Below are positions 9,175-16,469 of a DNA stretch of 64,000 nt, one piece after another. Position numbers and translations under genes: made by a program. The DNA is taken from assembly GCA_017470485.1 (NCBI GenBank), contig JAFUYQ010000013.1:62001-126000 (forward strand). Direction: 5' to 3'. This DNA is from Synergistaceae bacterium. Its GTDB lineage: Bacteria > Synergistota > Synergistia > Synergistales > Aminobacteriaceae. The first letter of the stretch is position 1, and each line of letters opens with the position of its first letter. The notes under the pieces were generated by a model. It ran no database searches. It worked only from the letters and a program-made list of their open reading frames with translations, and had not been told where the DNA came from.

Positions 9175-9906
9175 GCGTTTAATCTTGAGGAAGTCGTAGA
9201 CCCATTGCTCGATGTACTCCCAGAAAAGCCAGAGGATTACCGAAAGAACCATCATCACGGCAAACAGTATTTCAACCCACAGCGTCAATCCGTCCGCGAA
9301 CCCTGCCCCCGTCAGCGAGAGTACCGCCATTCCGGGCGCACGTCCGAGAAGACAGACCAGCGATAACGGAAGGAGCTTGAGTTTCGTTAAGCCGGCAAGA
9401 AAGCACACAGCGTCATCAGGAAGGGCAGGCAGAAGGAATATCATGAAGAACGTCATGTATCCGCCCTCAGAGATTACGGAGTCGAAACGCTGAATTATTG
9501 AGTCGGGAACGATTTTTCGGACGAGCGAAATCCCCAGAAGCCTAGCGAGCGTCATAGCGATTAAGCTGCCTATCACAAGCCCAAGTGTAGTCAAGCCCCA
9601 GCCTTTCCAGAAACCGAATATGAATCCTCCTGCGAATGCCGCCGCCTGACCGGGTATCGGAGCGATTACGACCTGAAGCACCTGCACCAGAATGAAAAGC
9701 CATTCCGAACCCTCGCCGAGTTTTCGCAGTTCTGAGGGATTTTCGATATAGTATGAAATTTCTGCTGTCCATTCTTCGGGTATCATTGAGCCGAAACACC
9801 ATATTAATCCGGCAATTATGAGCGTTATCACGAACGCCGGAATCAATATCATGATGAGCGATGAAAATTTGCGCTTGAGAAGGTTTATTAAGTCTTGTTT
9901 TTTCAT
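9169..9906 (-). CDS. TVP38/TMEM64 (SNARE-associated, DedA-like) membrane protein
   Basis: A 245-residue polytopic membrane protein. Hydrophobic segments occur near residues 15-37, 68-100, 105-130, 150-175 and 205-230. The family core is visible as PGQAAAFAGGFIFGFWKGW followed by GSLIAMTLARLLG. Members are thought to act in lipid or small-molecule transport across the membrane; the substrate here is unknown. The start codon lies only 7 bases after the T-run of the upstream gene's terminator and has no clear ribosome site, so expression may depend on read-through. Confidence 0.85.
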   Translation of the reverse strand: MKKQDLINLLKRKFSSLIMILIPAFVITLIIAGLIWCFGSMIPEEWTAEISYYIENPSELRKLGEGSEWLFILVQVLQVVIAPIPGQAAAFAGGFIFGFWKGWGLTTLGLVIGSLIAMTLARLLGISLVRKIVPDSIIQRFDSVISEGGYMTFFMIFLLPALPDDAVCFLAGLTKLKLLPLSLVCLLGRAPGMAVLSLTGAGFADGLTLWVEILFAVMMVLSVILWLFWEYIEQWVYDFLKIKRS

Positions 9907-9912
9907 GTCAGT

Positions 9913-9948
9913 AAAAAAATGAGCACCAGCGGAAAATCACTGATGCCC
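9913..9948 (-). terminator. Terminator after the 147-aa secreted protein gene
   Basis: On the minus strand GCATCAG pairs with CTGGTGC (one G-T pair) and is followed by a run of seven T. It sits between the secreted-protein gene and the TVP38 gene. Confidence 0.7.
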
Positions 9949-9977
9949 TTGAAATTTCTGTGTTACATCGAGGCCGG

Positions 9978-10421
9978 TTACTTCCAGCCCATAGCGGCTA
10001 TGCTGACCCATTCGCCTTCCTTGAAGAAACGGGCTCCTACAAGGTTAGTGCCGTTCGTGTCTTTAATGACGCTTACGCGGATTTTTCTGTCCTCAGCCCT
10101 GTAATCCATCTCGACAAGCATTGAATGCTGTCTCAGCCAGCCCTTGTAATAAATGCCGACTTTAGCGCGTGTGATTCCGTCGCCTTTGTCGAACGGTTTT
10201 TCATCGAAATCCGCCTGTGCTTCCTCAATTTTCACTGTGGGGTGGAAATCGGGAAGGACTCTTTCCTTAGCAAATCTCAGGAAATCGAACTCAGTTGACG
10301 CTTCCTCAACTACTGCTTCTGCCGGTGCTTCTGATTCTGCTGCTTCCTCAGCCGCCGCTCCGAGAGCAAAAACACTCATAACGAAAACAAGCACAAGAAC
10401 TGCTAATACTGATTTTCTCAT
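9978..10421 (-). CDS. Small secreted protein of unknown function
   Basis: The 147-residue product has a clear signal peptide (MRKSVLAVLVLVFVMSVFAL, then GAAA cleavage site). A short Ala/Glu-rich linker follows (residues 24-43), then a compact domain of about 100 residues rich in charged and aromatic residues (DFLRFAKERVLPDF; YYKGWLRQHSMLVEMDY; ending FFKEGEWVSIAAMGWK). I do not recognise the family. It has its own promoter, an AGGAGG ribosome site and its own terminator, so it is a single-gene unit exported to the periplasm. Confidence 0.8.
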   Translation of the reverse strand: MRKSVLAVLVLVFVMSVFALGAAAEEAAESEAPAEAVVEEASTEFDFLRFAKERVLPDFHPTVKIEEAQADFDEKPFDKGDGITRAKVGIYYKGWLRQHSMLVEMDYRAEDRKIRVSVIKDTNGTNLVGARFFKEGEWVSIAAMGWK

Positions 10422-10458
10422 TGTGATAAAACCTCCTGAACTGTTATAGATAGCGGAA

Positions 10459-10486
10459 ATTCTATCAGCCTGACAAAAAAAGTCAA
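10459..10486 (-). promoter_or_regulatory. Promoter of the 147-aa secreted protein
   Basis: The minus strand reads TTGACT, 16 bases, then TAGAAT. The -35 overlaps the stop codon of thiN, and the expected start lies about 30 bases upstream of the ATG. Confidence 0.6.
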
Positions 10487-11112
10487 TTCCTAACGCATAC
10501 CAGCAACAGATACCCTTCCTTCAATGAAATCACAGCGTCATTCTCTGGCGACAAGACCTCATTGCTTATTCCGTACTGAAACTCTGGGGTAATCTCAGCG
10601 TCCTCAAGATTGTATTTCGCGCCGGTTATCTTTATTCCTGACGAATGCCCCGTGATGTTGAGGAGCGAAAAATATTTCCAGCCCCATTTAATCCGCTTAG
10701 TCTCTCCGGCTTTGATTATGCTTATCTCCGAGTAGTCGTCAACAATCATTCCCGACTTCCCATTCATTGCAAGCATTAAGAGCGAGTAGATGTTCCCCAG
10801 CGTCATATCCTCTCGTCCGCCGGTAACACCCATCATCAGGAAATCATCGTAGCCCCTCCGCATTCCTTCTTTCACGGCAAATATAGTGTCGGTGTCGTCC
10901 TTAACGCAGGGAAGCTCGATAACGTTCCTGAAATTTTCAGGTCTTTGGTGCGAGTCGAAATCACCGATTACCAGCGAGGGTTCAATGCCTAATGAGCCGG
11001 CGTGCCTGAGTCCGCAGTCGCAGTAAACAAAATAATCATCAGGGCGGAAATAACCCTTCATCAATTCGTAGTTCCGAATCTCAGAACCTCCGATTATCAC
11101 GAAACGGCTCAT
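10483..11112 (-). CDS. thiN: Thiamine pyrophosphokinase
   Basis: Converts thiamine to thiamine diphosphate using ATP. The family motifs are present: YCDCGLRHAG in the first part, SLVIGDFDSHQRPENF near residue 50, VKDDTDTIFAVKEG and MMGVTGGREDMTLGNI. The C-terminal beta-rich domain is present (209 residues in all, normal length). It is the last gene of the thi operon; its start shares one base with the thiD-tenA stop (TAATG), implying coupled translation. With thiM it lets the cell use preformed thiamine as well as its precursors. Confidence 0.92.
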   Translation of the reverse strand: MSRFVIIGGSEIRNYELMKGYFRPDDYFVYCDCGLRHAGSLGIEPSLVIGDFDSHQRPENFRNVIELPCVKDDTDTIFAVKEGMRRGYDDFLMMGVTGGREDMTLGNIYSLLMLAMNGKSGMIVDDYSEISIIKAGETKRIKWGWKYFSLLNITGHSSGIKITGAKYNLEDAEITPEFQYGISNEVLSPENDAVISLKEGYLLLVCVRN

Positions 11113-12569
11113 TATTCTGCCCAGCCCATTTCCCAGAAGCCCATCTCATAGAGCGAGCATTCACGGAAAATTTCAGCGAGATGATTCATCTGTTCAATGC
11201 TGTAATCCTTCGCTGACCTCTCGAGGTATGAAAGTAACACATCGTTTAATCCGCAGTATTCCTCGCCGGAATACGTCTTAATCCATGTGCCGTATAGTTC
11301 GTGATTGACTGAAGCAGGATTGTTCTTCACGATTTTTTTTGCGATGTCCTCATAGCTTAACGCGCACGAAAGAATCGCGGCGAGTATTTCTGGTTCGCCC
11401 TCCTCGTAGGCAATTCTCAGCATATAAGAAGTGTACGAGAGATTAGGGAGTTCTCTTGATATTGAGTCGAGTTCCTCCTGAGTTACCCCGAAACGCCCCA
11501 TGTAGCCCTTGTGAATATTCATCTCAACGTTGGCGATCGCTTCAATAACTCCTGAGAAAAGCCGCATAGTTTCGAGGCTCTTTGATTTTGCGACACCGAG
11601 CGCGAAAACCTTGCTGTATTCGTTGAGGTAATGATAATCCTGAATGATGTACCGTCTGAATTTTTGGGGGTCAAGAGTTCCGGTCTCAATTCCTTTCACA
11701 AACGGGTGATTGTTGTACTCCGGCCATATGTCAGAGACTGAGGCCATGAAAATTTTTCTGATGTCAGGTTTTTCCGCGAATTTCCCTGTGAGGTTGAAGG
11801 CGTGATTCATCGGCCCGCTTCCCTTGCCTAAGTCAAGCATTGCCCCCAGCGCGCCGGAAATATATTCCTTTGCCAGCCTCACGGCCTCGTCGAGCGTGTA
11901 ACCCTTCGCGAGGTTGGCGGCTATCGCGCTTGAGAGTGTACAGCCTGTTCCGTGAGTGTTGCGGGTATTGATTCGCTTTCCCCTGAACCACGTCAATTTT
12001 CCCGAACCTTCACAGAGTAAATCGTCAGCGTCATTCACTGCATGGCCGCCCTTCACCAATACACTGCAACCGAAATCAGCGTTAATCTTCTCCGCAGCCC
12101 TCATCATTCCGTCAGCGTCAGTGATTTTCACTCCTGAGAGAATTTCAGCCTCCGGAATATTCGGAGTGGCTATCATCGCGAGGGGCAGAAGCTCATCGGC
12201 AAGAGTCTTCACAGCGTCATCAGTGATTAATTTCGCTCCGCTTGTCGAAACCATAACGGGGTCAACAACGATGTTGCGCGCCCCGTGAAATTTCAGTGCC
12301 TCCGAAATCGTATGAATCAGCGGTGAACTCGATACCATTCCGATTTTTACAGCGTCGGGGAAAATGTCAGTGAATACCGCGTCAATCTGCGCCCGTAAAA
12401 ATTCCGGCGTTGATTCCTGTATTGCCGTTACGCACGTAGTGTTCTGAGCCGTTAATGCCGTTACCGCGCTCATCGCGAACACTCCGTTCATTGTCATGGC
12501 CTTTATGTCGGCCTGAATGCCTGCGCCCCCTGAAGAGTCGCTCCCTGCTATAGTAAGTGCCGTCCTCAT
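11112..12569 (-). CDS. thiD-tenA: Fusion of HMP/HMP-P kinase (ThiD) and aminopyrimidine aminohydrolase (TenA)
   Basis: Residues 1 to about 260 are ThiD: TIAGSDSSGGAGIQADIKAM at the start, DPVMVSTSGAKL in the middle and NTHGTGCTLSSAIAANLAKG at the ATP site, phosphorylating hydroxymethylpyrimidine twice. Residues from about 268 to 485 are TenA/thiaminase II, an all-helical domain with YNNHPFVKGIETGTL, FRRYIIQDYHYL, a Cys in LSCALSYEDIAKK at the catalytic position and the closing EMGFWEMGWAE. TenA salvages the pyrimidine from degraded thiamine, so the fusion channels salvage product into phosphorylation. It overlaps the HAD gene by 4 bases (ATGA). Confidence 0.93.
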   Translation of the reverse strand: MRTALTIAGSDSSGGAGIQADIKAMTMNGVFAMSAVTALTAQNTTCVTAIQESTPEFLRAQIDAVFTDIFPDAVKIGMVSSSPLIHTISEALKFHGARNIVVDPVMVSTSGAKLITDDAVKTLADELLPLAMIATPNIPEAEILSGVKITDADGMMRAAEKINADFGCSVLVKGGHAVNDADDLLCEGSGKLTWFRGKRINTRNTHGTGCTLSSAIAANLAKGYTLDEAVRLAKEYISGALGAMLDLGKGSGPMNHAFNLTGKFAEKPDIRKIFMASVSDIWPEYNNHPFVKGIETGTLDPQKFRRYIIQDYHYLNEYSKVFALGVAKSKSLETMRLFSGVIEAIANVEMNIHKGYMGRFGVTQEELDSISRELPNLSYTSYMLRIAYEEGEPEILAAILSCALSYEDIAKKIVKNNPASVNHELYGTWIKTYSGEEYCGLNDVLLSYLERSAKDYSIEQMNHLAEIFRECSLYEMGFWEMGWAE

Positions 12570-13207
12570 TGTTTCAATCCTCCCTTGAAGCTCTCTATGT
12601 AGTAATCCGAAATTGCTTTTATCCTCCGGCGGTCGTTAATATTCGACTCGTCCTCAACCCCGAACGTTATGAACCCTGCGCGTTTAGCTGTCTCAACCGC
12701 AAACAAAGCGTCATCAAACACTCCGATATTCTCAGGCTCAAGCCCAAGAAATTCAGAACATGCCATGAAAATTTCAGGCTCACGCTTAGTCGTGTTGAGT
12801 TCGGAACACGTGAAGATTTCAGCGAAGAAGCCAGCGATTTTGTTCCGCTTGAGTGCCGAAACGAGAAGCCCCCTGTCGCACGATGTGGCGATGACCATAG
12901 GAATATTTTTTTCTCTCATGGCCGACAGGAAATCTTTCACGCCGTCTTTGAGTCTCACTTCGTCCCTGTAGAAGCCCTTGATTATTCCGAGAATGCCATT
13001 CAGTATTTTGTCCTCTGAGGCTTTGAGGCAGTAATGATATTTCAGGTAACGGCAGCTCTGCTCAAGGGTCATGGGGTAGAGGACTGACGATAAATTTTCC
13101 TCCGGCTCAACGTTCAGGCTCTCAAGGTATCTAGTTCCGAGTTCCTTCCAGATGTGCATTGAGTCGAGAAGTGTACCGTCAGCGTCAAAAATTGCAGCCT
13201 TAATCAT
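12566..13207 (-). CDS. HAD-superfamily hydrolase in the thiamine operon
   Basis: A phosphatase or phosphomutase-like haloacid dehalogenase. Motif I is IFDADGTLLDS (nucleophile Asp 8, acid/base Asp 10), motif II is VIATSCDRG, and the C-terminal metal motif is GVFDDALFAVETAKRAGF. A helical cap of about 70 residues sits between motifs I and II, as in the beta-phosphoglucomutase group. I chose ATG 13207 because MIKAAIFDADGT is the usual family start and because ATGATTAA overlaps the thiE stop; a longer reading frame to 13273 is probably not used. Its place among thi genes suggests dephosphorylation of a thiamine intermediate such as thiamine phosphate; this is inference. Confidence 0.85.
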   Translation of the reverse strand: MIKAAIFDADGTLLDSMHIWKELGTRYLESLNVEPEENLSSVLYPMTLEQSCRYLKYHYCLKASEDKILNGILGIIKGFYRDEVRLKDGVKDFLSAMREKNIPMVIATSCDRGLLVSALKRNKIAGFFAEIFTCSELNTTKREPEIFMACSEFLGLEPENIGVFDDALFAVETAKRAGFITFGVEDESNINDRRRIKAISDYYIESFKGGLKQ

Positions 13208-13844
13208 GAGCAAAATATTTTTCCGACAGTCCGCGCAGTTCTCCGGCGGCCTCAGTGATGTTATTGCTCGCAAAAACCGCGCTTATTACCGCAACGCCCT
13301 CAATCCCCGAACCTTCGAGAATGTGAATGTTTCCGGCGTTAATTCCTCCGATAGCTACGACAGGAATTTTCACCGCCCTGCAAATTTCCCTCAAAGCCTC
13401 GTGAGTAATGTCTACGGCATCGTCCTTCGAGCCTGTGTGAAATACCGCCCCTGCTCCGAGATAATCAGCTCCCTGACGTTCAGCCTCTAAAGCCTCTTCA
13501 GCAGTCCTCACCGACACGCCGAGAATCTTTTCATTGCCGATTAATTTTCTTGCGTTACCGGCTTTCATGTCGTCCTGCCCGACGTGAACACCGTCAGCGG
13601 AAATCTCACATGCTAATTCAACGTCATCATTGATGATGAAGGGAATGTGATTTTCTCTGCAAAGTGCTTGAATCTCCAATGCCTCGCGCTTGAAATCGTC
13701 ATGTGAGAGATTTTTCTCGCGGAGCTGAATCATTGTTGCACCGCCCGAAATCGCCTCGCTCACGACCTCGCTGAGAGTTCTGCCATTGAGCCAATAACGG
13801 TCTGTAACAGCGTAGAGCCTTAAATCCTCAGCCGATAATTTCAT
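13200..13844 (-). CDS. thiE: Thiamine phosphate synthase
   Basis: Joins HMP pyrophosphate and hydroxyethylthiazole phosphate to thiamine phosphate. A TIM-barrel of 214 residues with MIQLREKNLSHDDF near residue 38, FIINDDVELACEISADGVHVGQ, the phosphate loop YLGAGAVFHTGSKDD, and VVAIGGINAGN near the end. Its start overlaps thiM by 17 bases and its stop overlaps the HAD gene by 8. It completes the thiazole-plus-pyrimidine route of this salvage operon. Confidence 0.94.
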   Translation of the reverse strand: MKLSAEDLRLYAVTDRYWLNGRTLSEVVSEAISGGATMIQLREKNLSHDDFKREALEIQALCRENHIPFIINDDVELACEISADGVHVGQDDMKAGNARKLIGNEKILGVSVRTAEEALEAERQGADYLGAGAVFHTGSKDDAVDITHEALREICRAVKIPVVAIGGINAGNIHILEGSGIEGVAVISAVFASNNITEAAGELRGLSEKYFAHD

Positions 13845-14652
13845 ATTTTGCGCCCCTCTCTAAAGTTTCGGGTGTCATGTTGAAAATCGCGTCAATGATT
13901 CTGTTCCTGTAGGTTGAATTTCCCTCGCCCTCCTGCAAATGCGAGTAACCTATCTCACCGGCTAATCCCATCATGCAGACAGCCGAAGCGCAGGCCGCAA
14001 GTTTATTGTCGGGGTAGGCGGCGATGAAAGCTGCCGTAATTCCTGAGAGCATACAGCCTGTGCCGGTAATGCGTCCCATTTCGGGTTTTCCGTTGCGGAT
14101 AGCGTAGCACTTCTCAGCGTCAGCAACGAGGTCAACCGCTCCCGTTAGTGCTATCACCGAGCCGGTACTCCTCGCGAAATCCCTGACGAATCCGGCCATG
14201 AACTTCAGGTTTGAGTCGCTTACTGCGTCGGCCTTGTCAGCGTCAACCCCTCGTGTTGTTCCCGAACCTGAAACGAGAGTTTTAATTTCTGAGGCGTTCC
14301 CTCTGATAACGTCAAATTTTATTTCCTTCATTAGCTTGACGGCTGTGTCAGTTCTGAGGGTGCTTGCCCCAGCTCCTACGGGGTCGAGAAGCAAAGCGTG
14401 GCCGAGTTCCGAAGCCCTGTGCCCTGCTCTGAACATTGCCTCGATTGTGCGCGAGTTGAGCGTTCCGATGTTGATATTGAGTGCGTTGCAGATGGCTGTG
14501 ATTTCGTAAGCGTCATCGGGTTCATCAGCCATTATCGGGCTTGCGCCTGCGGCAAGTATGGCATTGGCGACATCATTGACGGTAACGTAATTAGTGATGT
14601 TGTGAACGAGCGGTGATTTTGTCCGAACGTTATTGAGGCATGAACCTAACAT
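13828..14652 (-). CDS. thiM: Hydroxyethylthiazole kinase
   Basis: Phosphorylates the thiazole moiety for salvage. Ribokinase-like fold of 274 residues: SPLVHNITNYVTVNDVAN at the N terminus, ASPIMADEPDDAYE, DPVGAGAS for the substrate side and GRITGTGCMLSG with the catalytic GTGC. It is the first gene of the operon, with GGAG about 10 bases before ATG and the TPP riboswitch starting 60 bases upstream. No thiC, thiG or thiH is present here, so this operon covers salvage rather than de novo synthesis. Confidence 0.95.
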   Translation of the reverse strand: MLGSCLNNVRTKSPLVHNITNYVTVNDVANAILAAGASPIMADEPDDAYEITAICNALNINIGTLNSRTIEAMFRAGHRASELGHALLLDPVGAGASTLRTDTAVKLMKEIKFDVIRGNASEIKTLVSGSGTTRGVDADKADAVSDSNLKFMAGFVRDFARSTGSVIALTGAVDLVADAEKCYAIRNGKPEMGRITGTGCMLSGITAAFIAAYPDNKLAACASAVCMMGLAGEIGYSHLQEGEGNSTYRNRIIDAIFNMTPETLERGAKYEIIG

Positions 14653-14713
14653 TTGAGTAAATTCTCCTTTGCATACTGAGAGCCTGAACGGGTGTGAAAG
14701 TCTGAAATGAAAA

Positions 14714-14803
14714 TCCCTACGCCGGCATTACCCGGATCAGGTTATGATGGTCGGAACTTGAGGTGTTAATCTTGTTCCCTCTCAGCCTGTTTAACAAGCT
14801 CCC
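14714..14803 (-). promoter_or_regulatory. TPP riboswitch (THI element)
   Basis: The minus strand carries the thiamine pyrophosphate aptamer hallmarks: GGGAGC closing strand, GGCTGAGAGGGAAC with the conserved CUGAGAG, and the 3' half ACCTGATCCGGGTAATGCC then GCGTAGGGA. It precedes thiM by 61 bases. A segment GTTCAGGCTCTCAG between aptamer and ribosome site can pair with the aptamer's CTGAGAGGGAAC, suggesting the switching element. Confidence 0.95.
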
Positions 14804-14821
14804 ATTTATTGATTTACAGTT

Positions 14822-14827
14822 ATTATA
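14822..14827 (-). promoter_or_regulatory. -10 box of the thi operon promoter
   Basis: TATAAT on the minus strand lies about 20 bases upstream of the riboswitch 5' strand, the right place for a transcription start just before the aptamer. The -35 (TTATGC at 17 bases) is weak. Confidence 0.5.
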
Positions 14828-14878
14828 CAGCTATAATTTATTGAGCATAATATAAAGAAGGTGAGAATTTTTTTTCAC

Positions 14879-14907
14879 TTGACATAATTTCGTGAAACAT
14901 GTAATCT
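14879..14907 (+). promoter_or_regulatory. Promoter of the cold-shock gene
   Basis: A perfect TTGACA at 14879 is followed after 17 bases by TAATCT. The predicted start near 14914 gives a leader of about 65 bases before the ATG at 14979. Confidence 0.6.
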
Positions 14908-14914
14908 AGCCTCT

Positions 14915-14942
14915 GCAATTTCCTGTATAGAGTACAGGTTGC
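14915..14942 (+). other. 5'-end hairpin in the cspA leader
   Basis: GCAA TTT CCTGTA - TAGAG - TACAGG TTGC folds into a 6-bp stem extended by 4 bp after a 3-base bulge, at the predicted 5' end of the mRNA. Such a structure could stabilise the transcript or respond to temperature. Confidence 0.45.
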
Positions 14943-14978
14943 GAAACATCATTAATATTTATCAGGAGGCTTTTTTTA

Positions 14979-15179
14979 ATGGCACAGGGTACCGTAAAAT
15001 GGTTCAACGAGAGCAAAGGGTACGGATTCATCACCGTAGATGACGGCAAGGACGTATTCGTTCACTTCAGCGCAATTCAGGGCGAGGGCTTCAAGACTCT
15101 CAACGAGGGTCAGAAGGTAACGTTCGACATCGTCAACGGCGAGAAAGGCCCTCAGGCTGCCAATGTTGTAAAGCAGTAG
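14979..15179 (+). CDS. cspA: Cold-shock protein, CspA family
   Basis: A single cold-shock domain of 66 residues that binds single-stranded RNA and DNA and melts mRNA structure. RNP1 (KGYGFI) is at residues 13-18 and RNP2 (VFVHF) at 27-31, and the start [11 protein letters not shown] is canonical. It has a strong AGGAGG about 10 bases upstream, its own promoter, a structured leader and its own terminator, so it is a single-gene unit. Confidence 0.96.
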   Translation: MAQGTVKWFNESKGYGFITVDDGKDVFVHFSAIQGEGFKTLNEGQKVTFDIVNGEKGPQAANVVKQ

Positions 15180-15238
15180 TGAGAAGGTCTCCTGCAGCAT
15201 ACCTCGTAAACACTTCCCATTAAGCAGAAGAGAATACA

Positions 15239-15277
15239 GTGAGGACTTGGCTGATGAAAGCGGAGTCCTCATTTTTT
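15239..15277 (+). terminator. Terminator after cspA
   Basis: GTGAGGACT pairs with AGTCCTCAT around a 12-base loop, followed by six T. Confidence 0.85.
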
Positions 15278-15290
15278 ATGTTCATTCATC

Positions 15291-16469
15291 ATGAAATCAT
15301 CAGGCAAAAATTTAATCATGGCCGGAAAAATCGCTCACGCTGTCAAAGCCTCAGGCGGAAGAGCGTTTTATGTCGGCGGTTGTGTCAGAGATGAGGTTCT
15401 GGGGCGTTTCGGAAAAGACATTGATATTGAAATTCACGGCCTCACAGAAAAAAAACTCGCTGAAATACTTGACGGGCTGGGCGAACGTTTGACGATGGGA
15501 GCGAGTTTCGGAATTTTCGGGCTGAAACATTACACGCTCGATATAGTAATGCCCCGTTCATCATCGGGCGATGTTGCACCCTTCATCGGTTTCAGGGAGG
15601 CAGCAAGGCGCAGGGACTTCACGATGAACGCACTGATGAAGGACGTAATGACGGGCGAAATTCTTGATTACTTCGGCGGAGTCAATGACATCAATAATAA
15701 AATCATCAGGCACGTTGATGATGAGACATTTCTTTCAGACCCTCTGAGAGTTTTCAGAGCCGCGAGATTTTCGGCGGCGTTAGGATTTGAGATTGACGAG
15801 GCAACTCAAAAAATCTGCGGAGGTGCTGACGTTTCGGGGATTGCTCCCGAAAGAATCTTCGGTGAACTCGAAACCGTACTCCTTAAAACTTCAAGCCCTT
15901 TAAGATTTTTTCATGAACTCGGAAAAATGGGGCAGTTAGATTTCTGGTTTCCCGAAATTAAGAAAACAATTCCCAGCCTCATTGATATTTCCGAAGAAAC
16001 AAAAAATAAATCATCATTCCCACTCGGCTTCATGATGTCTTTAATCTGTTCGTCCCTCAGCCTCAATGACACTTCATCTTTGCTCGCAAGAATCACGAAC
16101 GATAACCACATCACTAAATACGTCATGAGCATGGCCGGATTACTTGGTGAACTCCGCAGGCTCTCAGCGGACGAGGCGGACGATATTCCGTTCATGAGGG
16201 TATTCGATGAGTCAGTATGTCCCGATGATTTGGCACTTCTCGCCGAAACTCTGTCGGGTAAATCACTGTCATCAATGCTCCATCTATATCATCAGAGAAT
16301 GAGTCAGCCTTATGTTACTGGGGGAGATATAAAAGCTCTCGGCGTTCCTCAAAGCCCTTTAATCGGCGAGGCATTAAGGCACGTTCACGGGCTGAGGCTC
16401 GCAGGAGTTCCGAAAGATGTACAATTACGCGAGGCAATGAACTACATCAAAGGGGTAAATCATGATTGA
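15291..16469 (+). CDS. CCA tRNA nucleotidyltransferase / poly(A) polymerase family protein
   Basis: Class II nucleotidyltransferase-fold enzyme, expected to add or repair the tRNA 3'-CCA or to add A residues. The head shows YVGGCVRDEVLGR (residues 23-35) and KDIDIEIHGL with the metal-binding aspartates; then RRRDFTMNALMKD (motif with the RRD signature), DPLRVFRAARFSAALGF and APERIFGELETVLL. No clear HD phosphohydrolase motif follows, so it is the HD-less type of 392 residues. It starts 14 bases after the cspA terminator without a Shine-Dalgarno; a second ATG at 15318 is an alternative. The 3' end overlaps rnz by 8 bases. Confidence 0.88.
   Translation: MKSSGKNLIMAGKIAHAVKASGGRAFYVGGCVRDEVLGRFGKDIDIEIHGLTEKKLAEILDGLGERLTMGASFGIFGLKHYTLDIVMPRSSSGDVAPFIGFREAARRRDFTMNALMKDVMTGEILDYFGGVNDINNKIIRHVDDETFLSDPLRVFRAARFSAALGFEIDEATQKICGGADVSGIAPERIFGELETVLLKTSSPLRFFHELGKMGQLDFWFPEIKKTIPSLIDISEETKNKSSFPLGFMMSLICSSLSLNDTSSLLARITNDNHITKYVMSMAGLLGELRRLSADEADDIPFMRVFDESVCPDDLALLAETLSGKSLSSMLHLYHQRMSQPYVTGGDIKALGVPQSPLIGEALRHVHGLRLAGVPKDVQLREAMNYIKGVNHD

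Noticed and set aside
14976..15272. Minus-strand frame covering cspA
   Set aside because: cspA is certain on the plus strand, with promoter and terminator.
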